Source: Corynebacterium sp. (GTDB lineage: Bacteria > Actinomycetota > Actinomycetes > Mycobacteriales > Mycobacteriaceae). From it: a DNA stretch of 24,246 nt. How positions within the stretch are numbered: the stretch's first letter is position 1; each line of letters opens with the position of its first letter. Where the stretch lies: the NCBI GenBank assembly GCA_030450335.1, contig JAKDIS010000030.1, forward strand, positions 1-24,246, written 5' to 3'. The notes below the pieces were generated by a model. That model had not been told where the DNA came from. It made no database searches and saw only the letters and a program-made list of their open reading frames with translations. Shown piece by piece: positions 14,771-22,625 of the stretch. Position numbers and translations under genes: made by a program.

Positions 14771-17541
14771 GAGAAGTCCCCCGTGGCGCCGGTGATCAGC
14801 GGGTAGTCGGTGTACTTGGCGTTCTTCTCGGGGAAGAAGCCAGTTGTGCGGGCCGCGGCAAGTTCGCGCTCGTAGGCCCCGGTGGCGTCCTCGTCGAAGG
14901 GGGAGACCGGGGTGGTGTTCTTCTTCGGCTTCTCGAACGCCTGCCAGTCCTCACGGTTCACGAGGTTGCCGAGGTCGGTGACGCGCCCGGCGGAGAGGTC
15001 GTCGAGGATGTGGTTGAGCCCGGTGACCGCCCGGTCCCAGAGTTCGTCGGTGTCGGCCGCGCCGGTGTCGGACGGTTCGACGGTGAGCGTCTCCTCCGCG
15101 CCGAAGCGCTCGTCGGTGGTGTCGAGGCGGTTGTCGCGCAGGTTGAAGTAGGCGACGGGGATCTCGGCGAGGCGCTGCGGCGTCTCGTCCGGAGACGCGG
15201 TGTTCTCGGACGCGACCGAGGCGGCGTAGACGGCGAGCTGCAGGGCGGTACCGTCCTGCACCGCGTCGCGGTACTTCTTGCGCGCGAAGGTGTACTTCAG
15301 GTCGATGACCCCGGGCGTGCCGTCGGCCATGACCACGTCCATGTCGCGCAGCCCACCGAGTTCGAGCTCGGTGCCGTCCGGTCCGTGGCTGCCGGCCAGC
15401 GCGGTGGTGAAGGACGCCTCGACCGCTCGGATGGCCACGCCGGCCTCGGCGAGGGTGGTGAACAACCCGGCGATGGACTGCTCGGCCAGGGCGAGGGTGG
15501 TGCCGAGCTCCCGGCTGCGCCCGGGCATCTGCAGTTCGGCGGCGTACCAGGGCAGCAGGCGGCGTAGCTCGGCGGCGATCTCGTCGCGGCTGGCGAGGAT
15601 CGTGACGGGTTCGCCGGCGTTGTCGTCGAGATGCCGGTTGACGATGTTCTCCACCACCGTGTGCAGCCATGTGCCCACCATCTGGTTGCCGCTGGGGATC
15701 GTGGCCAGCCCACCGGCACGGATGCCCAGGCGGCGCTCCAGCAGCCACTCCAACGGGTGGACCAGCAGCTTCTCCCACTGCGAGAAGCTGATCCGGGTGG
15801 GCAGCAGGTGCTCACCGGCGGCGACGGCCCGGGAGATCGGGTCGGGCACGTCGATGGTGACAGGTTCGGGCACCGTGCGGTGGGCCTCGGGGAGCTCCGC
15901 GGCACGGGTGGCGGGCTCACGGCCCTGACGGTGCAGGTCGTCGATGAGGAAGGTCAGCGCCGGGTGCTGCGAGGCGGCCTCCCCGTTGATCGAGGCCACG
16001 GTCAACGCGGTGACCGAGTGACGTCGGCGCAGGGCGCGCAGCTGGGAGTCCAGGGCCAGCCGGGCCTCGGCCTCCGGGTCGGGCAGGATCACACCGGCCG
16101 CAGTCAGCCACTCCAGTTCGGCGGGGCGCACACGTGCCCGGGGCGTGGCGGAGGTGTCCACCGGCAGCCACCACACCACCGGGGCACTGCCGGTGCCCAG
16201 GTGTGCGGGGTCGGTGACCACGTCGGCGACCTCGTCGGCGCGGGCGTTCATGCTCAGTCCACCGGTGGCGGTGAACTCCGTGATGACCTGGTCGAGTTCT
16301 CTGGCGGACACCCGCTCGCCGAGTTGTTCGAGCAGCTCGCGCAAGGGGGCGATGCGCCCGCCGACGTCGGAGGAGACCGACTGCCCGCGGCCCTGGGAGG
16401 TGAACTGACGCTGCAGCCACTCCAGGTGGGCCGACACCTCGGCGGTGTCGTAGCCGGCGTCATCAGTGACGAGCGGACGCCGCCGAATCAGCTCGTCGAA
16501 GTCGGTGATCTTCTCCACCGCGGTCGGCTTGTCCTCCACGGCGGCCAGGGCCTCGGTGACGGCTGTGTCCCAAGCAGGCCCACCGACTCCGGGTTGCTGG
16601 TTGAGCGCGCCGACGAGCCGGGAGCGCAGCGCGCCGGGGACAAGGGAGGAGGTGGTGCCGTCCACGGTGATGCTGGTGTTCAGCAGGTCGACCAGGGCGT
16701 GGATGTCGTGCGGGGTGGTCATCGCCCGCAGGAACAGCGGGATCACCTGCGCATAGGACGACGCCTCCCGCGCCGCGACCCCCAGCGGGGCCTGCCCGGT
16801 GCGCACACGTTCGCGGTCCAGCAGGTCCGTGGAGTTCCCGGCGACGACAGTGTGGCGCGTGGAGGAGTCGGCGAGATCCTTCAGCAGCCGCGCGGCGACG
16901 GGGGAGGCGTCCCACACCGTGTCCGCGGTGACCACGGTGAGTTCGTCCAGTGGTTCAGGTGCCGGCAGTTCGGTGACCTCCACACCGAGTGCGTCCAGGT
17001 TGCCCAGGATGCGCCGCCACACCGGCGGCAGGTCGGCGAGCTCACCGTCGACGTCGACCTGCTCGATACCCAAGGGCCAGGAGCTGGCGGACGCCACCAG
17101 GTCGCCCAACGCCCGATCGACGTCGCGCAGCAGGTCAGCCGTCCCCGGGGCCCAGCCCGGTTCCTCGGTGAGGGTCTTCTCCACGGCGGCGAGCACGCAC
17201 AGACGCCGGGGTGCGCTGGGGTCTGCTGCACCGTCCCAACCGGCACGCACCAGTTCATCGCGCCAGCCCAGCAGCTCACGCGCCACCGTCCACGGGTCGG
17301 CGTGGAAGCTCGCCACCGGCCAGCTCTTCAGGTCGGCACCGGCGAGCACCCGGGTGAGCACCGCGCGGTAGGCGGCGATGCGCATCGGCTGGTCGCTCTC
17401 CGGGGCGGAGAGTGCCAGGCGGGTGGCGAGGATGTCGGTGAGCTGTGCGGGGCCGGTCGTCACGGAGCCGAGGCCGCCGGTGGTGGCGGCGGCGTCGACC
17501 CAGCGGGCGCCGTCGAAGCCCCAGCCGAAGGTGATGTGCAT
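14767..17541 (-). CDS. AddB-like PD-(D/E)XK nuclease subunit lacking the Fe-S cysteines
   Basis: A 924-residue partner of the AddA-like helicase. The start ATG 17541 has AAGGA 8 nt upstream. The C-terminal RecB-family nuclease is clear: GTWLHTVVEN supplies the His, GLRDMD the metal-binding Asp733, VIDLKYTF gives Asp747 and Lys749, and QLAVY gives Gln768 and Tyr772. The region SQWEKLLVHPLEWLLERRLGI before it is the usual entry to this domain. The N-terminal two thirds have no Walker A motif that I can see, consistent with an inactivated helicase-like scaffold as in AddB. Bacillus AddB holds its nuclease together with a four-Cys [4Fe-4S] cluster; here I find one Cys only, near the N terminus, and the C-terminal tail has none. 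It lies 86 bp after the membrane-protein gene on the same strand. Confidence 0.82.
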   Translation of the reverse strand: MHITFGWGFDGARWVDAAATTGGLGSVTTGPAQLTDILATRLALSAPESDQPMRIAAYRAVLTRVLAGADLKSWPVASFHADPWTVARELLGWRDELVRAGWDGAADPSAPRRLCVLAAVEKTLTEEPGWAPGTADLLRDVDRALGDLVASASSWPLGIEQVDVDGELADLPPVWRRILGNLDALGVEVTELPAPEPLDELTVVTADTVWDASPVAARLLKDLADSSTRHTVVAGNSTDLLDRERVRTGQAPLGVAAREASSYAQVIPLFLRAMTTPHDIHALVDLLNTSITVDGTTSSLVPGALRSRLVGALNQQPGVGGPAWDTAVTEALAAVEDKPTAVEKITDFDELIRRRPLVTDDAGYDTAEVSAHLEWLQRQFTSQGRGQSVSSDVGGRIAPLRELLEQLGERVSARELDQVITEFTATGGLSMNARADEVADVVTDPAHLGTGSAPVVWWLPVDTSATPRARVRPAELEWLTAAGVILPDPEAEARLALDSQLRALRRRHSVTALTVASINGEAASQHPALTFLIDDLHRQGREPATRAAELPEAHRTVPEPVTIDVPDPISRAVAAGEHLLPTRISFSQWEKLLVHPLEWLLERRLGIRAGGLATIPSGNQMVGTWLHTVVENIVNRHLDDNAGEPVTILASRDEIAAELRRLLPWYAAELQMPGRSRELGTTLALAEQSIAGLFTTLAEAGVAIRAVEASFTTALAGSHGPDGTELELGGLRDMDVVMADGTPGVIDLKYTFARKKYRDAVQDGTALQLAVYAASVASENTASPDETPQRLAEIPVAYFNLRDNRLDTTDERFGAEETLTVEPSDTGAADTDELWDRAVTGLNHILDDLSAGRVTDLGNLVNREDWQAFEKPKKNTTPVSPFDEDATGAYERELAAARTTGFFPEKNAKYTDYPLITGATGDFS

Positions 17542-17627
17542 GCAGTGGTTCCTTAACGCGATTCAGGTGTCTCCGACATGCTAGCCGGTGGGACGGACAT
17601 GAAATTCTGGGTGCGGATAAGAGGAGG

Positions 17628-19790
17628 TCAGGAGTCCTTCTTCTGCCTGGACTTGATGAAGATCCAGGAGGCAGCGACGAAGATGATGATGAAGACGGTG
17701 GTCAGCCAGAAAGGCACGGTTGAGCTACTGGATGGCAGTAGCTGGACGAGTCCTGGCACGGCGAAGACGATGGCCAGGACGCCGAAGGCGCGGTTCTGAG
17801 TGCTCTCATTCCTTGCTCGCAGATCTTCGGCGTTCTGCCGCTCCGTCTGCCGTTCGGCGTCGTCCTCACGGCGTTGCTTCTCCTCGCGGCGCACGTCCGC
17901 CTCACGCTGCTGTGCTTCGCGTTCCGCCTGGTTGCGGATCTCGCGGTCGAGCTCGATCTGACGCGAGTTGAACTGGGTCGTGTAGACCGCCTGCCGCAGC
18001 TCGAGTTCGTCCTTGACGTCGGCGTAGCGCCGGCCGGCTCCGGTGGCCTCGCGCAGCGACGTCATGAACTCCGTCTCGAACTCGCGGTCGGGGACGGCGT
18101 CGAACCACAGGCGGTCGCGGAAGCGTACGAAGTCGGACTGGATCAGTTGGAAGGTGTTGAGGTCGGAGGTGAGTGCGTGAGCCTCATCATCCGGAGCGGA
18201 GCACGGCGTGCTCGGGCGTCCCGAGGACGCGGTGGAGAACTTGATCGCGCGCAGCCGCTCGCTGACATTGGACAGCATCGAGGTGGAACGGTGGACCAGG
18301 ATCGCAAGGTCGACGAACCGGGTACTGGACAGCATCCACGGCCGGCAGTCCTGGCGGGACGCCAAGGCGTTTCGGACGATGCAGGTTCCACTCGCCGTCG
18401 GAAGCATGGTCCAGTACTCGTAGCGACTGCGGTCCGGGGTGCCCTCGACATCACCGGAGTACCGCGGGATGCCTTCGGCGAAGTCGTCGGCGCCGGAACC
18501 GAGTTCCCAGGCCCACATGTCGAGTTCCCTCCACGCCCACTCCTCGTCCTCGGCGATGTCACCGAATAGTCGCGGTTGCGGATGGTCGCTGTGGCCGGGA
18601 ATGGCGCACACGGTGCGCAGAGGCTGGTTGCTGCCCATCCCGCGCCAGACCGGGATCTCCTTGTCTTCACCGGGCAGGGTGGTGATCGGCGTGAGCACGT
18701 CGGAGTTCCTGTATCCGCCGTTCAGCCACCCACCTTTGTGGACGGTGGCGGAGAACGTGCGGTTTTCGTCAGCTTCCAGGGATGGGAAAGGTAGGCCCTC
18801 ATTGAGGGCAGTGAGCGCCTGCTCGACGAAGAAGGGCAGCAACCGGACACCAGGATGGTTCCGCTTCTTGCTCCTCCACGGTGCCCGGAGATTGTCGGAG
18901 CCGCACTCGGTGTTGCCGTCCCAGTCTTCGATATCGACGACATTCCGTGAGCGGTGGAGCGACTGTGAGATTCTCTCGAGTGTCGGACCATCGCAGTTTT
19001 CCGCCACGACGTGGAGGACCAGGAAGTCGTGGGCGAGTTCACCGGCTTCCGACGAACGGAGTTCCTCGTGGAAGCGGTGGGTGACCATGCCCCTGTACTG
19101 CAGGAATTCGGCGCAGACCAGACTCACCGACGGATCCGCGGCACGACAGGACCCATCCGTGTCTGCATCGAGGATCCGGTACTTCGAGGTCGGGTGTGCA
19201 GGCTGTCCGTCCTCGCGGAGGTGCGTACCGGGCGAAGAAGCCTTGTAGGTGTCCGCGTCGAACATGAAACGGTGGCAACGAACATCATCGGTGGGGGCGG
19301 CGTGATCTCCGCCGGAGACGACCGCCCCCACGTTCCTGGAGACCGCGCCCTTGGAAGGGATTCCCTCGTCGACGGCGGAGCTGCCGACGGTCTGGCCGAG
19401 CGGGCCTTTGAACCTGGCGCTGGCGGACTGGTGGAACGTCCGCGGATTGTGGTCGTAGGAGGTGTCGCCGTCGCGATTGTAGTCCGGTGGGACGAATCGG
19501 CCGTCGATCTCGATGGGGGTCGTGATCGTCTGGATTCCCCGGAACCGGCCGGGGATCCAGGACGGACCGAGGTCGATGAACCTGTCGGCGGTGAGTGCCG
19601 GCGGGAGGCCGCGTGCGGGGAAGGGCAGAGCGATGCTGAAAACAGCGGCTCTCCAGTCAGGCAGCTCGGCGACGTCGTAGGAGTCGTCGAGCCCGAGTCG
19701 CATTCCGTGACGCAGGAAGTCCTGGTCGTAATCGTTGGTCTTCCCTGAGCTCCGTGCGGGTTTCGACTCCGCCGTGCCGGATTCCACCAT
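17628..19790 (-). CDS. Large protein of unknown function with coiled coil and two C-terminal membrane helices
   Basis: I do not recognise the family. With ATG 19790 as start (GGGAGA at 19797-19802, 6-nt gap) the product has 720 residues; ATG 19847 would add 19. About 600 residues form a soluble, Trp/Asp-rich N-terminal region with no catalytic motif I can name. Then comes a long charged helix (about 608-666, rich in Arg, Glu, Gln), a first membrane segment AFGVLAIVFAVPGLVQLL (about 668-685), a short Ser/Pro loop and a second segment FWLTTVFIIIFVAASWIF, ending in KSRQKKDS. A soluble domain, long helix, two helices and basic tail recall CorA-type channels, but the GMN motif of CorA is absent. 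By eye it is less GC-rich than its neighbours, suggesting transfer. It lies upstream of the AddB/AddA-like genes and diverges from a GIY-YIG nuclease gene. Confidence 0.75.
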   Translation of the reverse strand: MVESGTAESKPARSSGKTNDYDQDFLRHGMRLGLDDSYDVAELPDWRAAVFSIALPFPARGLPPALTADRFIDLGPSWIPGRFRGIQTITTPIEIDGRFVPPDYNRDGDTSYDHNPRTFHQSASARFKGPLGQTVGSSAVDEGIPSKGAVSRNVGAVVSGGDHAAPTDDVRCHRFMFDADTYKASSPGTHLREDGQPAHPTSKYRILDADTDGSCRAADPSVSLVCAEFLQYRGMVTHRFHEELRSSEAGELAHDFLVLHVVAENCDGPTLERISQSLHRSRNVVDIEDWDGNTECGSDNLRAPWRSKKRNHPGVRLLPFFVEQALTALNEGLPFPSLEADENRTFSATVHKGGWLNGGYRNSDVLTPITTLPGEDKEIPVWRGMGSNQPLRTVCAIPGHSDHPQPRLFGDIAEDEEWAWRELDMWAWELGSGADDFAEGIPRYSGDVEGTPDRSRYEYWTMLPTASGTCIVRNALASRQDCRPWMLSSTRFVDLAILVHRSTSMLSNVSERLRAIKFSTASSGRPSTPCSAPDDEAHALTSDLNTFQLIQSDFVRFRDRLWFDAVPDREFETEFMTSLREATGAGRRYADVKDELELRQAVYTTQFNSRQIELDREIRNQAEREAQQREADVRREEKQRREDDAERQTERQNAEDLRARNESTQNRAFGVLAIVFAVPGLVQLLPSSSSTVPFWLTTVFIIIFVAASWIFIKSRQKKDS

Positions 19791-19875
19791 CACCATTCTC
19801 CCTGTTCCCTCATTTCTTCGGATGTTGTATCTGACTAACGTTCTCATGCCCGGACCGCGATTGCCGGGCGAATGA

Positions 19876-19885
19876 GGAGTACTCC
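19876..19885. promoter_or_regulatory. Perfect palindrome in divergent intergenic region
   Basis: GGAGTACTCC is a perfect 10-bp palindrome in the middle of the 142-bp gap between the membrane-protein gene (-) and the GIY-YIG gene (+). Its position is right for an operator acting on both promoters. Ten bases are too few to exclude chance. Confidence 0.3.
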
Positions 19886-19912
19886 CCGGAAGTAGGTACG
19901 AAGATGATCAGA

Positions 19913-19924
19913 AAAGGATACTGT
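19913..19924 (+). promoter_or_regulatory. Start signals of the GIY-YIG gene (ambiguous)
   Basis: Two readings are possible. TACTGT (19919-19924) is a TANNNT -10 box ending 8 nt before ATG 19933, which would make a leaderless transcript. Alternatively AAAGGA (19913-19918) is a Shine-Dalgarno, but it is 14 nt from that ATG and only 4 nt from GTG 19923, which opens an 8-codon reading frame ending at 19949 inside the gene. The two uses exclude each other. Confidence 0.35.
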
Positions 19925-19932
19925 GCGTAACC

Positions 19933-20988
19933 ATGGCAAAGAGTACTGAATATCAAGGTAAAGACCAGGGTAAGGACGTCGAGGTCAGCGTCGGAGGGAA
20001 GGGCGACTACTACGTCTACGCGTTGTCACGGCGTCCGGTGGAGGAGGGGTTCGACCTGCGGAACATCTTCTACGTGGGCAAGGGGAAGGGTAACCGGTGG
20101 AAAGCGCACTTCAAGGAGACGCTGGCGGACCTGCGACGGAAGCAGGACGATCCGGACGTGGTGCTGAGCCGGAAGAAGGAGGCGATCAGCGAACTCTACG
20201 AGACCGGTGGGGACGAACTCGACATCGAACGCCATGCCTACCTGGTCGAATGGGGGCTTTCGGAGGCAGAGGCCCTGCGCACCGAGGCGCTGGTCATCAA
20301 GATGATGAAGACCTACGGCAATGAGCTGACCAACATGGTGTCCGGCCACCATGAGGCCGAGGTTCTCATGCCGGCCGGTGAGGTTCGACGCTTCTACGCT
20401 GCGGAGAAGGAGCACGTGGAACGGTTGAACTCGGCCGAGTTGGCGGACTTCGCTCCCGGTGGTCCGCGCGCGGAAGATTGCGTCTGCGTGGTCGTGAAGG
20501 GCAGCAACGACGACAAATCCTTCAGGGAGGACGAGCTTGTCGAGGGACTTGGCGAGACCGGGTTCCAGACGGCATACGTCGGCGAGAAGGGCGAGACCCC
20601 GCGTCGAGGCTGGGATCCTCGCTGGCCCTGGAGCGACGAGGAGGCCCGCGAACGTGCCCGGCACTACTGGACTGCCAAGCCCGAGAACGCCGTGGTTCTC
20701 AAGGAGATCGCCGACGAGGGACGACTGCAGCTCGCCCTGGCCATCAAGGATCCGCGGGCCAAGGAGACTGTCATCCGCTACATCTGGGAAGTCGACGACA
20801 CCGAGGAGCCGTGGCTCTGGTACCCATACGGCGACAACGACGCCGGCAAGGTGGGCTTTCCCCTGGGCAGGTCATACGACGAGTCCGAGGATCCCTGGCT
20901 CGGTAAGGCTCTGGTGCAGGGGGAGAAGGACTGGTCGATCTTCGTAAACCGACAGTCCGGTATCTGCTACGTCAGTTTCGAGGACTGA
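19933..20988 (+). CDS. GIY-YIG nuclease of LEM-3 type fused to an unknown C-terminal domain
   Basis: A 351-residue protein. A charged N-terminal tail (1-24) precedes a GIY-YIG endonuclease domain: YYVYAL (26-31) supplies the GIY strand, and IFYVGKGKGNRWKAH (45-59) is the YIG strand in the form typical of LEM-3/ANKLE1-like nucleases. Glu118 (LRTEALVIKMM) is the probable metal ligand. The domain ends near residue 140. The C-terminal part contains HYWTAKPENAVVLKEI, LQLALAIKD, IRYIWEVDD and LGKALVQGEKDW. Its pattern of a leading Tyr-Trp, an ALAI strand, a WEV strand and a late Gly-Lys resembles the accessory domain seen after LEM-3-type nuclease domains in bacteria, but I cannot name it with certainty. 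The gene diverges from the unknown membrane protein and converges on rpsT. DNA cleavage is likely; a defence role is conjecture. Confidence 0.8.
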   Translation: MAKSTEYQGKDQGKDVEVSVGGKGDYYVYALSRRPVEEGFDLRNIFYVGKGKGNRWKAHFKETLADLRRKQDDPDVVLSRKKEAISELYETGGDELDIERHAYLVEWGLSEAEALRTEALVIKMMKTYGNELTNMVSGHHEAEVLMPAGEVRRFYAAEKEHVERLNSAELADFAPGGPRAEDCVCVVVKGSNDDKSFREDELVEGLGETGFQTAYVGEKGETPRRGWDPRWPWSDEEARERARHYWTAKPENAVVLKEIADEGRLQLALAIKDPRAKETVIRYIWEVDDTEEPWLWYPYGDNDAGKVGFPLGRSYDESEDPWLGKALVQGEKDWSIFVNRQSGICYVSFED

Positions 20989-21016
20989 CCCCGGCAGAGC
21001 CGCACCAGCACAGCAG

Positions 21017-21052
21017 AAAACCCCGCCTCCGGTGTGAACCGGGAGCGGGGTT
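21017..21052 (-). terminator. Intrinsic terminator of rpsT
   Basis: The arms 21019-21026 (AACCCCGC) and 21045-21052 (GCGGGGTT) pair over 8 bp. After one mismatch and one G-U pair, CCGGT (21029-21033) pairs with ACCGG (21038-21042) around a GTGA loop. On the - strand the stem is followed by UUUU (the As at 21017-21020), so it is a standard terminator for rpsT. In the other direction it can also end the GIY-YIG transcript, with a weaker U-run. Confidence 0.85.
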
Positions 21053-21076
21053 GACGGCGTGCGCGAAAAGCGCTGA

Positions 21077-21343
21077 CTAGCCCTCGAGCTTGTTCAGCTG
21101 GGCAGCCAGGCCGGACTTCTTGTTCGCGGCGTTGTTCTTGTGGATGACGCCCTTGGTGGCGGCCTTGTCGTACAGGCGGCTGGTGGCGCGCAGCTGTGCG
21201 GTGGCGGCTTCCTTGTCGCCGGCGGCGATCGCGGACTCGAACTTGCGGGTCTCGGTACGCAGGCGGGAGCGGACGGCCTGGTTGCGCTGGCGGGCGGCCT
21301 CGTTGGTGAGGACGCGCTTCTTCTGCTGCTTGATGTTAGCCAT
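21077..21343 (-). CDS. rpsT: 30S ribosomal protein S20
   Basis: Small-subunit ribosomal protein S20, which binds 16S rRNA. The 88-residue product begins [20 protein letters not shown] and ends [14 protein letters not shown], all characteristic. It is Lys/Arg/Ala-rich and of normal length. ATG 21343 is chosen because AGAGG lies 8 nt upstream and the protein starts at the canonical residue; the frame is open for 17 further codons upstream, which are not part of S20. In actinobacteria rpsT normally lies near holA; here accessory genes of about 17 kb separate them. Confidence 0.98.
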   Translation of the reverse strand: MANIKQQKKRVLTNEAARQRNQAVRSRLRTETRKFESAIAAGDKEAATAQLRATSRLYDKAATKGVIHKNNAANKKSGLAAQLNKLEG

Positions 21344-21488
21344 GGGGCTTACCTCTTTCTGAACGGTGAATCGGTGATCGTTCGCCACTTCCACCCGGGT
21401 GAGCCGTGCACACGGTCTCTGACAACCAGCCCAAGGTCCTGCCGGTTGCGGTGCACACGCCGCGAGTGGTCGCGGGTCAACCTGACGA

Positions 21489-21497
21489 ACACTACCA
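21489..21497 (-). promoter_or_regulatory. Possible rpsT promoter -10 element
   Basis: On the - strand TGGTAGTGT reads as an extended -10 (TGN before TAGTGT). It would give rpsT a leader of about 140 nt. No good -35 is visible. The remaining intergenic bases (21344-21559) hold no gene that I can support. Confidence 0.3.
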
Positions 21498-21559
21498 GTT
21501 CACCGCGGACCGCCGAAATCAGCGGCAACCATCATTCCAGTCCGTTCAGCTCACGCACC

Positions 21560-22579
21560 TCACGGCTCGTTCAGGTCGCGGGTACGCCGGTCGTCCGCCG
21601 GCGGGTACACCATGCGCTGCGGCATCGCCCCGGTCAACAGGGCCTCGATCTCCGCGGCGGCGTCCATCACCGCGCGCCACCGGAACTCCTTCGGCAGCCG
21701 GTCCACCGAGCCCAGCAGGCCGGAGTCCGGCAGGTAGGGGATCAGTCCGGCCCGGGCGATGGCCACCATGCCGGCGGTCATCGCCTCCTGCGCCTGGACC
21801 TCGGTGAAGTGCCGGCTGGTCATCAGGTCCGGGTCCACCAGACGCGACGGCAGCCACCAGTGGCTCGTGGTCGGCATGTCCGGCGGCCACGGCATCGCAC
21901 TGTCCGACCAGGTCCGCGGATCCGACCACACCTGCGGGGCATGGGCCAGGAAGATGTGCCCCAGCACCTCGGCGACCACCGCCAGGGACTCCGGCGCCCC
22001 CGGCCCGCCCAACTCCCGGGCCAGGCGCAGCACGTACCAGGCGGAGGCGGTGTCCAGCTCCACCGGCGGGACGGAGCCCGGCAGGGCGGTGTGCACGTTG
22101 AGGGTGAAGGGGCCGGTGCGTTCGACCTGCACGGGATCGTCCTGCATCTCCACGACCATGCCGATGCCGCGCAGCTTCTCCAGCAGCGTGGGCCACACCT
22201 CCGCGGTATCCAGGGGGGTGGTCCCGCCCTGCCGGTAGCCGGAGTCCTCGATGTCGGCGATGAGGTCGATGTCCAGCACGTAGGTCTCCGACAGGGAGAC
22301 CCGCGCGGCACCGTCGGCGGCTCGGTAGCCGTTGGAGTAGGCCTCGATTTCCGGGACGAGACGGGCGGTGCGCGCGGTGTCGGTGGCGTTGTGCCGGTAG
22401 CGCGAGCGGTAGCGGCGGAAGATCTGCATCGTCGCCTCGATGGCGTCGGCCAGTGGCAGGTCGCGTTGGCGCACGGCGAAGTCCAGCAGCACGGGCACGG
22501 TGGCGTGGCGTTCACGCGCGTTGCGCAGGCTCCACAGCTCGATCTCGAGGGCCTCGAAGGGTGTCATGCCGGATGTCAT
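21560..22579 (-). CDS. Uncharacterised 339-residue protein
   Basis: I do not recognise the family. The start ATG 22579 (MTSGMTPFEALEIE) is preferred, with a weak AGG-type site about 10 nt upstream; ATG 22567 would remove four residues. The product is soluble, without membrane segments or a signal peptide. It has an Arg/Tyr-rich helical stretch (IFRRYRSRYRHN) near residues 50-65, a central region with acidic blocks and Trp-rich PTTSHWWLPSRLVDPD, and a C-terminal helical part (EFRWRAVMDAAAEIEALLTG). Coding composition is like the neighbouring genes. It starts 46 bp after the tag stop on the same strand, so it may be the last member of the PemK-alkB-tag unit. That position is the only clue to function. 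Confidence 0.75.
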   Translation of the reverse strand: MTSGMTPFEALEIELWSLRNARERHATVPVLLDFAVRQRDLPLADAIEATMQIFRRYRSRYRHNATDTARTARLVPEIEAYSNGYRAADGAARVSLSETYVLDIDLIADIEDSGYRQGGTTPLDTAEVWPTLLEKLRGIGMVVEMQDDPVQVERTGPFTLNVHTALPGSVPPVELDTASAWYVLRLARELGGPGAPESLAVVAEVLGHIFLAHAPQVWSDPRTWSDSAMPWPPDMPTTSHWWLPSRLVDPDLMTSRHFTEVQAQEAMTAGMVAIARAGLIPYLPDSGLLGSVDRLPKEFRWRAVMDAAAEIEALLTGAMPQRMVYPPADDRRTRDLNEP

Positions 22580-22625
22580 CGTGTGTTCGCCTGCCTTTCT
22601 GTTTTGCAGACGATAGGACACGTGG

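Noticed and set aside
11531..17541. Naming the helicase-nuclease pair adnAB or recBC
   Set aside because: AdnA and AdnB both have helicase domains, and only one subunit here has helicase motifs; there is no third RecD-like subunit. AddAB-like is the closest description.
11294..17556. Long open frames on the + strand opposite the AddA/AddB-like genes (11294-13861 and 15631-17556)
   Set aside because: They are antisense shadows of high-GC coding DNA: Gly/Arg/His/Gln-rich, without domains, while the opposite strand encodes clear helicase and nuclease motifs.
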